Shown here in pieces: positions 1-5,345 of a DNA stretch of 6,869 nucleotides. The notes beneath the pieces were generated by a model that was not told the DNA's origin, made no database searches, and saw only the letters and a program-made list of their open reading frames with translations. The first letter of the stretch is position 1, and each line of letters starts with the position of its first letter. A program made the position numbers and the translations under genes. The DNA is from an uncultured Devosia sp. (GTDB lineage Bacteria > Pseudomonadota > Alphaproteobacteria > Rhizobiales > Devosiaceae), in NCBI GenBank assembly GCA_913775215.1, contig CAJYKO010000084.1:1-6869 (forward strand). Reading direction: 5' to 3'.

Positions 1-97
1 GAGCGCCCCGCTTTTCGCCGCCGAAGATGTCCCCCAAGGCGACCTCGTCCGCCGGGCCACGGATGCTTTGAAGCAGTTGGCCTTGGGTTGGCTTTAA
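1..97 (+). CDS. C-terminal end of a probable D-alanyl-D-alanine carboxypeptidase (partial)
   Basis: An open frame enters from the left edge (first whole codon at base 2) and ends at TAA 95-97, giving about 31 residues. The readable end has a PLFAAEDVPQGD stretch followed by RRATDALKQLALGWL. This resembles the end of penicillin-binding-protein-5-type carboxypeptidases: a last strand of the C-terminal domain, then a short amphipathic helix that holds the enzyme to the outer face of the inner membrane. These enzymes trim the terminal D-alanine from peptidoglycan stem peptides. The call also rests on context, because a dac gene commonly sits just upstream of tmk in Hyphomicrobiales. The catalytic domain (SxxK, SxN, KTG motifs) is outside the window, so the assignment cannot be confirmed here. 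GC-rich codons and the in-frame stop support real coding sequence. Confidence 0.6.
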   Translation, partial: SAPLFAAEDVPQGDLVRRATDALKQLALGWL

Positions 98-110
98 TTG
101 CCGATGGCGG

Positions 111-219
111 ACCCCCACCTAGCCTCCCACTGACAGGGGAGGGAGGTTTCGAGTTTTATTCGCAACTCGTGAGCCACCGACAGATTCCTCCCCCTCCCAG
201 GGGGAGGCTAGGTGGGGGT
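111..219. repeat. 109-base inverted-repeat element forming a long imperfect hairpin
   Basis: The outer arms are perfect 18-base inverted copies: ACCCCCACCTAGCCTCCC at 111-128 and its reverse complement at 202-219. Inside them, the G-rich stretch 137-146 can pair with the C-rich stretch 187-198 with a two-base bulge (193-194). At the tip, CGAGTT 150-155 pairs with AACTCG 164-169 around an eight-base loop. The element therefore folds as three stacked stems. It fills most of the gap between the dac tail and tmk, and I find no open reading frame in it that looks like a gene. Its form matches small non-coding palindromic repeats scattered between genes in alphaproteobacteria. Whether this is a multi-copy family cannot be seen from one copy. 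It could end or attenuate the dac transcript, but no strong T-run follows (only TTTT at 228-231). Confidence 0.8.
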
Positions 220-306
220 GGCGATGCCTTTTGATCGCACCGCCAAAACCTTTCCCCCCATCCCGCATTGACCTAAAAGATACCCGACCAAGGAATCATC
301 CAGCCC

Positions 307-993
307 ATGCTCGAAGCGCCAAATCGCAGGCCGGCACGCTTCATCACCTTTGAAGGTGGGGAAGGGGTGGGCAAGTCGACCCAGGTCAAGCGGCTTGTCA
401 GCAATCTCGCTGGCGCCTCGGTCGAGGCCGTACGTACGCGCGAACCCGGCGGCACTCCCAAGGCCGAAGCCATTCGCTCCTTCATCCTCCAGGGGCGCAG
501 CGAAAGCTGGGGTTCCGGCGGCGAGGCCGTGCTGTTTGCCGCCGCGCGCCTCGACCACGTCCACCAGTTGATTGCCCCCAATCTCGCCAAGGGCACCTGG
601 GTCATTTCCGATCGTTTCGCTGATTCCACCCGCGCCTATCAGGGCCTCACGGGCGGCGTCGATCCCAAGCTCATAGATGCCCTCGAAGACCTCGCCCTAG
701 ATGGGCACACGCCTGACCTGACACTCGTCCTTGATATGGACCCCGAACAAGCCTTCAAGCGCGTCGCCCAGCGCGCCATCGAAGATGGCCTCGCTCTGAC
801 CGGCGACCGCTTCGAAAAGGAGGAGCTCGAGTGGCATCGTCGCCTCCGCGATGGTTTCCTCGACATCGCCCGCAACAACACCGATCGCTGCGTGGTGCTC
901 TCGGCCGATCAGGGTGAGGAAAATCTAGAGCAGGAAATCTGGAGCGTGGTGCAGTCTCGCTTCCCAGAACTGCAAGCCGGTATTAACGCTTGA
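307..993 (+). CDS. tmk: Thymidylate kinase (dTMP kinase)
   Basis: This 228-residue protein is a cytoplasmic enzyme that phosphorylates dTMP to dTDP with ATP, a required step to dTTP. Visible motifs in order are: the P-loop GGEGVGKST at residues 17-25; the TREPGGTP segment at 44-51 that helps bind dTMP; DRFADSTRAYQG from residue 102, containing the DRx/S-T-AYQG nucleotide-binding signature; and a lid region around 156-172 with arginines and GDRFE. Length is close to the usual 205-230. The ATG at 307 is chosen because it lies about 10 residues before the conserved RFITFEGGEG strand. An AAGGA at 290-294 is a possible ribosome binding site, though its 12-base spacing is long. It is the first gene of the tight run, and its last codons overlap the holB start. 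No convincing promoter was found in the gap upstream. Confidence 0.97.
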   Translation: MLEAPNRRPARFITFEGGEGVGKSTQVKRLVSNLAGASVEAVRTREPGGTPKAEAIRSFILQGRSESWGSGGEAVLFAAARLDHVHQLIAPNLAKGTWVISDRFADSTRAYQGLTGGVDPKLIDALEDLALDGHTPDLTLVLDMDPEQAFKRVAQRAIEDGLALTGDRFEKEELEWHRRLRDGFLDIARNNTDRCVVLSADQGEENLEQEIWSVVQSRFPELQAGINA

Positions 994-2012
994 CCGATCC
1001 CGCTGCCCTTCCTGGCCTCCCGCTCCCCGAGGAGCGCCATCAGGCCATCGGTCACGACACCGCCCGCGCCGCCATCCTGCAGCAGGTCGCTGAGCGTCGC
1101 TTGCCCGGCGCCATTATGCTCCATGGTCCGCAAGGCATTGGCAAAGCCACCTTCGCCTTTGAACTCGCCGCTGCCATCCTCATCGCGACAGGCGACGAAA
1201 GCGCCGAACGCGTAACCGAACAGGTCACGGCCCTCTCGCATCCCAATCTCTTCGTGCTTCGCCGTCGTCCCAAAGACGCCAAGGGCTATTACACGGCCAT
1301 CCGTGTCGAAGACGTCCGAGAACTCCGCGACGCCCTCCATCACACGCGCGGCCGCTTCGGCCACCGCATCGCCATTCTCGACTCCATCGACGATTGCAAT
1401 CCGTCCGCCGCCAACGCGCTCCTCAAGACCCTTGAGGAACCGCCCGCCGATACGACCTTCCTCCTCGTCTCGCACCGCCCTGGCCAGCTTCTCCCCACCA
1501 TCCAGTCCCGCTGCCACAATATCGCGCTGCGCCCTTTGTCTGATGATCAAGTCTCAAGCGTCGTCACTGGCAGTCTGCCCGGCATCGATGGCGGAACCCT
1601 TGATCGTGCCCTGAGCCTGGCTGGCGGCCGCCCCCGCCGCGCTTTCGAAACCCTCGCGCTCTCGCCTGAATCGCCAGTCGGCGCCTTCATCGCCTGGCTG
1701 CAATCCCCCCTCAGTCATCCCGCCGGTGCCTCGATCGCCTTAGCCGATGCTCTTGGCGCCGATCCGCAGGGCCCCGATATGTCCTTTGCCCGCGAAATCC
1801 TTCTCGATTGGCTCGCAGACGAGGCCCGCAATGCCGCTTTCGGCCCCGGTTCACGGTTGCGGCTTGCCTCGGCCACGGAGCTATGGGACAAGGCAAATGC
1901 GCTTCTGGCCGAAGCCGACAGTGTCAATCTCGATATGAAGCAGACACTGTCCGTGCTCTTCGATGCTATCAGGAAGCACCTCAACACGACTGCCATTCCC
2001 GCCGAGCCATAA
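990..2012 (+). CDS. holB: DNA polymerase III delta prime subunit (clamp loader)
   Basis: This 340-residue AAA+ protein belongs to the clamp loader that opens the beta sliding clamp and places it on primed DNA. Visible are a Walker A loop GPQGIGKAT (46-54), a Walker-B-like strand IAILDSIDD (127-135), the delta-prime signature NALLKTLEEPP (142-152) and the SRC motif (173-175), whose arginine acts in trans on a neighbouring subunit's ATP. The rest is the helical collar domain. The only cysteines are C136 and C175, so the four-cysteine zinc module of the E. coli protein is absent. The start is TTG at 990, because it gives the expected short lead before GHDTARAAIL and no ATG or GTG fits; the next in-frame ATG lies inside the AAA+ core. 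It overlaps tmk by four bases (TTGA). No Shine-Dalgarno sequence is visible, so coupling to tmk translation is likely. Confidence 0.95.
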   Translation: MTDPAALPGLPLPEERHQAIGHDTARAAILQQVAERRLPGAIMLHGPQGIGKATFAFELAAAILIATGDESAERVTEQVTALSHPNLFVLRRRPKDAKGYYTAIRVEDVRELRDALHHTRGRFGHRIAILDSIDDCNPSAANALLKTLEEPPADTTFLLVSHRPGQLLPTIQSRCHNIALRPLSDDQVSSVVTGSLPGIDGGTLDRALSLAGGRPRRAFETLALSPESPVGAFIAWLQSPLSHPAGASIALADALGADPQGPDMSFAREILLDWLADEARNAAFGPGSRLRLASATELWDKANALLAEADSVNLDMKQTLSVLFDAIRKHLNTTAIPAEP

Positions 2013-3562
2013 TGACCGCCAAGCCCTTCTACGTCACGACTGCGATCTCCTATCCCAACGGCGCCCCGCATATCGGCCACGCCTATGAGATGATCGCGAC
2101 CGACGCGATCGCCCGCTGGAAGCGGCTCGAGGGCAGGGAAGTCTACTTCCTCACCGGCACCGACGAGCACGGCATCAAGATGGTGCAGACGGCAGCCAAG
2201 GAAGGCATCACGGCGCGTGAACTCGCTGACCGTAACTCTGCCGAATTCCGCCGCCTTGCCGAAGCGCTGAACCTGTCCAACGACGATTTCATCCGCACGA
2301 CGGAACAGCGTCACCACGACGCTTCGCAAGCCATCTGGAAGAAGATGGAAGCAAGCCAGAACGGCGACATTTTCCAGTCCACCTACAAGGGCTGGTATTC
2401 GGTTCGCGACGAAGCCTATTTCGATGAAAGCGAGCTGACCGAAAAGGACGGCAAGCGCCTGGCGCCCTCCGGCGCCGAAGTCGAATGGGTCGAAGAACCG
2501 ACCTATTTCTTCCGCCTCTCCGCCTATCAGGAGAAGCTCCTCGCACTCTATGAGGAGAATCCCGATTTCATCGCGCCGAAAGAGCGCCGCAACGAAATCA
2601 TTTCCTTCGTCAAAGGTGGCCTCCAGGACCTCTCGGTCTCCCGCACCACCTTCGATTGGGGCATCCCCGTTCCCGGTGCCGAAGGCCACGTCATGTATGT
2701 CTGGGTCGACGCCCTGACCAACTACATCACTGGCGTCGGTTATCCGGATGAGGCGGACGAACTCTTCAAGAAGTTCTGGCCCGCCGATCTCCACGTGATC
2801 GGCAAGGACATCATCCGCTTTCACACGGTCTATTGGCCCGCTTTCCTGATGAGCGCTGGCCTGCCGGTGCAGCACCGCGTCTTCGCCCACGGCTTCCTCA
2901 CCGTCGACGGCCAGAAGATGAGCAAATCGCTCGGCAACGTCATTGACCCGTTCCATCTGGTCGAAACCTTCGGCCCAGACGCGGTCCGCTACTTCTTGCT
3001 GCGAGAAGTCTCCTTTGGCAATGACGGCGACTATTCCAACGAAAAGCTCGTCAACCGTGTTAACGCCGACCTTGCCAACAATCTCGGCAATCTCGCGCAG
3101 CGCTCGCTTTCGATGATCAACAAGAACTGCGACGCCAAGGTTCCGCAGGTTGGCCACGCGACACCAGCCGATGAAGCGCTCGAAAAGGAAGTCGGCGAAG
3201 CCATACAGGCAGCGCAGAAGGCCATGGACGAGCAACTGATCCACGAGGCGACCGGCGCCCTCATCGCCGCCCTGAGCTCGGCCAACAACTACTTCGCCGC
3301 CCAGGAACCGTGGGCCCTCAAGAAGACCGATCCCGAGCGCATGGCCTCGGTGCTCTATCGCACCGCCGACACGGTGCGCCGCCTCGCCATCCCGATGCTC
3401 GCCTTCGTCCCGGCGTCGGCCGCAAAGCTGCTCGACCAGCTCGCCGTGCCGGAAGAAGATCGCATCCTGCCGCTGGCACTGGTCAAGGATCGTCTCGTCA
3501 CTGGCACCGAGTTGCCAGTGCCACAGGGAGTCTTTGCCCGTCTTGAAAAGCCGGCTGAGTGA
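2012..3562 (+). CDS. metG: Methionyl-tRNA synthetase, short zinc-free type
   Basis: This 516-residue class I aminoacyl-tRNA synthetase charges tRNA-Met, including the initiator, in the cytoplasm. The Rossmann catalytic domain opens with FYVTTAISYPNGAPHIGHAY, carrying the HIGH signature at residues 20-23. TGTDEHG follows at 48-54, WVDALTNY at 231-238 and KMSKS at 302-306. The alpha-helical anticodon-binding domain follows, with NNLGNLAQR at 356-364. The protein ends at about 516 residues, so the C-terminal EMAP/Arc1p-like tRNA-binding domain found in E. coli MetG is absent. The only cysteine is C373, so the connective peptide (around 126-160) has no zinc-binding cysteines. This is the compact form typical of alphaproteobacteria. 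The start ATG shares one base with the holB stop (TAATG at 2010-2014). The same frame is open further upstream, but that sequence lies inside holB and lacks family similarity. Confidence 0.97.
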   Translation: MTAKPFYVTTAISYPNGAPHIGHAYEMIATDAIARWKRLEGREVYFLTGTDEHGIKMVQTAAKEGITARELADRNSAEFRRLAEALNLSNDDFIRTTEQRHHDASQAIWKKMEASQNGDIFQSTYKGWYSVRDEAYFDESELTEKDGKRLAPSGAEVEWVEEPTYFFRLSAYQEKLLALYEENPDFIAPKERRNEIISFVKGGLQDLSVSRTTFDWGIPVPGAEGHVMYVWVDALTNYITGVGYPDEADELFKKFWPADLHVIGKDIIRFHTVYWPAFLMSAGLPVQHRVFAHGFLTVDGQKMSKSLGNVIDPFHLVETFGPDAVRYFLLREVSFGNDGDYSNEKLVNRVNADLANNLGNLAQRSLSMINKNCDAKVPQVGHATPADEALEKEVGEAIQAAQKAMDEQLIHEATGALIAALSSANNYFAAQEPWALKKTDPERMASVLYRTADTVRRLAIPMLAFVPASAAKLLDQLAVPEEDRILPLALVKDRLVTGTELPVPQGVFARLEKPAE

Positions 3563-3564
3563 CC

Positions 3565-4344
3565 ATGCTGATCGACAGCCACTGCCACCTCGACTTCGAG
3601 GCGCTTGCCGCTGACATCGATAACGTCATGGCCCGTGCGGCGGCTGTCGGTGTGACCGGAATGGTAACGATATCCACACTGGTGGATAACTTTTCCACCT
3701 ATGCCGCCATCGCAGAACGTTTCCCGAACATCTGGTGCTCGGTCGGCACGCATCCGCACAATGCGGACAAGGAACTTCATATACAAACGGATGATCTTGT
3801 CCGGCTAAGTGCCCATCCCCGTTGCATTGCCATCGGTGAAGCGGGCCTCGATTACTTCTACGACAACGCCCCGCGCGAGGCCCAGGCCACCGGTCTCCGC
3901 CGCCACATCGCCGCCGCCCGCATAACCGGTCTTCCACTGGTTATCCACAGCCGCGCCGCTGACGAGGACATGGCTAATATCCTTGAAGAAGAAAGCCGGG
4001 CAGGGGCCTTCCCCTTCGTGCTCCATTGCTTTACCGCCGGCCGCGATCTCGCCGAACGGTCGCTGGCGCTAGGCGGCTACATCTCCTTCTCCGGCATCGT
4101 GACGTTCCGGAATGCCCAAGAAATTCAGGACGTTGCGAAACTTGTCCCCGGTGACCGCTATATCGTCGAAACTGACTCACCTTACCTCGCCCCGATTCCC
4201 CATCGTGGCCAGTCCAACGAGCCGAGTTTCGTCCGTCACACGGCCGAAAAAGTCGCCGAACTCCGGGGCATTTCCCTCGAACAGCTTGGCGCCGAAACGA
4301 CTGCCAACTTTGGCCGTCTCTTCTCGAAATCCGGCATTAGATAA
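3565..4344 (+). CDS. tatD: TatD-family metal-dependent hydrolase (probable DNase)
   Basis: This 259-residue TIM-barrel hydrolase belongs to the amidohydrolase superfamily. Family members are 3'-5' exonucleases or DNases linked to DNA repair; the substrate here is inferred from the family. All expected metal ligands are visible: H6 and H8 in DSHCHLD, E92 in IGEAGLDY, H128 in VIHSR, H154 in LHCF and D204 in ETDSPYL. The C-terminal segment with RGQSNEP (214-220) is also typical. The start is set at ATG 3565, two bases after the metG stop, because family members begin M-L-(I/V)-D-(S/T)-H-C-H. A GTG at 3559, overlapping the metG stop as GTGA, would add only two residues and cannot be excluded. The coding sequence also contains a perfect DnaA-box-like 9-mer at 3941-3949 and an inverted pair of near matches at 3670-3689. 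Confidence 0.95.
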   Translation: MLIDSHCHLDFEALAADIDNVMARAAAVGVTGMVTISTLVDNFSTYAAIAERFPNIWCSVGTHPHNADKELHIQTDDLVRLSAHPRCIAIGEAGLDYFYDNAPREAQATGLRRHIAAARITGLPLVIHSRAADEDMANILEEESRAGAFPFVLHCFTAGRDLAERSLALGGYISFSGIVTFRNAQEIQDVAKLVPGDRYIVETDSPYLAPIPHRGQSNEPSFVRHTAEKVAELRGISLEQLGAETTANFGRLFSKSGIR

Positions 4345-4346
4345 TA
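4342..4346 (+). other. TAATA stop/start junction, probable ATA initiation site
   Basis: The tatD stop TAA (4342-4344) shares its last A with an ATA codon (4344-4346) that is in frame with the whole downstream hydrolase. The holB-metG junction has the same layout but reads TAATG. One G-to-A change would turn a normal overlapping ATG into this ATA. No clear Shine-Dalgarno sequence lies upstream, so ribosomes finishing tatD would have to restart here. The alternative reading is a base error in the sequence. Confidence 0.5.
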
Positions 4347-5180
4347 CCCGCGCCGGACCGGATCATCGCGACCATTTTAGGCTGCGGTTCCTCCGGCGGC
4401 GTCCCGCGCATCGGCAATGACTGGGGCGTCTGCGATCCCACGAATCCTCGCAACCGCCGCCGCCGCTGCGCGCTCCTGATCGAAGGCTGGACGCAAGGTA
4501 TTGAACAACCAACGCGAATCCTGATCGACACCGGCGTCGATCTCCGCGAGCAGCTGCTCGACGCCAAGGTCGATCGTGTCGACGCCGTGCTCTACACCCA
4601 CGAGCACGCCGACCACACCCACGGCATCGACGACCTCCGAGTATTGGCCCTCCACAACCGTCGCCGCGTCGACGTCTACTTCAGCGCCGCATGCCGAGAA
4701 CGCCTCTATGAAGCCTTCGGCTACTGCTTCGTCACGCCGCCCGGCAGCAATTATCCGCCGATCCTCAACGCCCACACAGTCGAGCCTAGCGAGATACTTA
4801 AGGTAACCGGCCCCGGCGGCACCATCGACGTCACCGTTTTCCTCCAGAACCACGGGGACATCGATTCCCTTGGCTTCCGCATCGCCAACTTCGCCTATAG
4901 CTGCGATCTCTCCGCCATCCCAACCGCCTCCAACGCCGCGGTCTCCAACCTCGACCTCTGGATCGTCGACGCTCTGCGCCCAACGCCCCATCCGAGCCAT
5001 CTGAGCCTACCCGAGACGCTTGATTTAATTAATAAATTCCAGCCTCACCAGGCCGTCCTGACTGACATGCACATCGATCTCGATTACGTCGAGACCGACG
5101 CGACGACGCCCGGTCACATCACCCCGGCCTTCGATGGCATGCAGATCGATGTGCTTAGCGGGACAATATTGAACCGGTAA
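4344..5180 (+). CDS. PhnP-like metallo-beta-lactamase-fold hydrolase, probable ATA start
   Basis: This protein of about 278 residues has the metallo-beta-lactamase fold of the PhnP/RNase Z branch (phosphodiesterases such as the phosphoribosyl cyclic phosphodiesterase PhnP). Numbered from the proposed start: ILGCGSSGGVPRIG lies near 11-24, the zinc motif THEHADH at 85-91, further ligands are H170 (QNHGD), D188 (YSCDLS) and H243 (TDMHID), and an HPSH motif is at 216-219. The true substrate is unknown; no phosphonate genes are nearby. The frame is closed by TAG at 4338-4340 and has no ATG, GTG or TTG before GTG 4587, which would remove the first strand and the GCGSSGG loop. The best start is ATA 4344, sharing one base with the tatD stop (TAATA), like the holB-metG TAATG junction. 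ATC 4362, ATC 4365 or ATT 4374 are alternatives, as is a sequence error or a start mutation. Confidence 0.85.
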   Translation: MPAPDRIIATILGCGSSGGVPRIGNDWGVCDPTNPRNRRRRCALLIEGWTQGIEQPTRILIDTGVDLREQLLDAKVDRVDAVLYTHEHADHTHGIDDLRVLALHNRRRVDVYFSAACRERLYEAFGYCFVTPPGSNYPPILNAHTVEPSEILKVTGPGGTIDVTVFLQNHGDIDSLGFRIANFAYSCDLSAIPTASNAAVSNLDLWIVDALRPTPHPSHLSLPETLDLINKFQPHQAVLTDMHIDLDYVETDATTPGHITPAFDGMQIDVLSGTILNR

Positions 5181-5238
5181 CCAGGCTGCGTCGTCGATAC
5201 TCTCTACCATGGTGGGAAAACGACCCATCACCGACAGT

Positions 5239-5305
5239 CACCACCGGGCTTGTCCCGATGGTCCATAGAGCCGCAAACTGGATTGCCCGGACAAGCTGGG
5301 CAATG
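5239..5305. repeat. Pair of inverted related hairpins between convergent genes (BIME-like)
   Basis: Two 27-base units face each other around a 13-base spacer (5266-5278). Unit one (5239-5265) folds as ACCACCGGG 5240-5248 against CCCGATGGT 5254-5262, with one mismatch and loop CTTGT. Unit two (5279-5305) folds as ATTGCCCGG 5282-5290 against CTGGGCAAT 5296-5304, with one G-T pair and loop ACAAG. The loops are exact complements, and the reversed units match at 17 of 27 positions. Stem bases differ between units while pairing is kept. This layout is that of bacterial interspersed palindromic repeats and resembles, from memory, a common repeat of Hyphomicrobiales. It lies between the ends of the PhnP-like gene and parE, so a role as a two-way transcript end or mRNA end protector is possible. 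No T-run follows either hairpin, which argues against a classical intrinsic terminator. Confidence 0.75.
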
Positions 5306-5345
5306 CCGACCGCGGGAAGCAAAGCGCCTTGCGTAAGATCCGGCC

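Noticed and set aside
106..224. Target-site duplication around the 109-base element (GGCG at 106-109 and 220-223)
   Set aside because: Only four bases match, one base separates the left copy from the element, and GGCG is common in GC-rich DNA. It is not enough to claim transposition.
268..296. Possible promoter with TTGACC at 268-273 upstream of tmk
   Set aside because: At 16-18 bases spacing the expected -10 position reads around AAGGAATC, which is not like a -10 box, and it overlaps the likely ribosome binding site.
909..1550. Antisense frame over holB, and similar ones at 4377-5000 (minus) and 5451-5978 (plus)
   Set aside because: Each is in exact codon register with a well-supported gene on the other strand, so they are the same by-product of avoiding TTA, CTA and TCA codons.
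1808..2011. Extended N-terminus for metG upstream of 2012
   Set aside because: The added residues overlap the end of holB and look like shadow sequence. The family N-terminus begins just before FYVTTAISYPNG, which fits ATG 2012.
1715..3244. Long antisense open frame of about 509 codons over holB and metG
   Set aside because: It is in codon register with metG, so it closes only where the sense strand uses TTA, CTA or TCA, which are rare in this GC-rich genome. The translation has no recognisable motif, while the sense strand is clearly metG.
4331..4346. Programmed frameshift joining tatD to the PhnP-like hydrolase as a fusion protein
   Set aside because: The hydrolase frame has a TAG at 4338-4340, so a shift could occur only at the last tatD codon, and no slippery heptamer is present. 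Both proteins have normal family lengths on their own.
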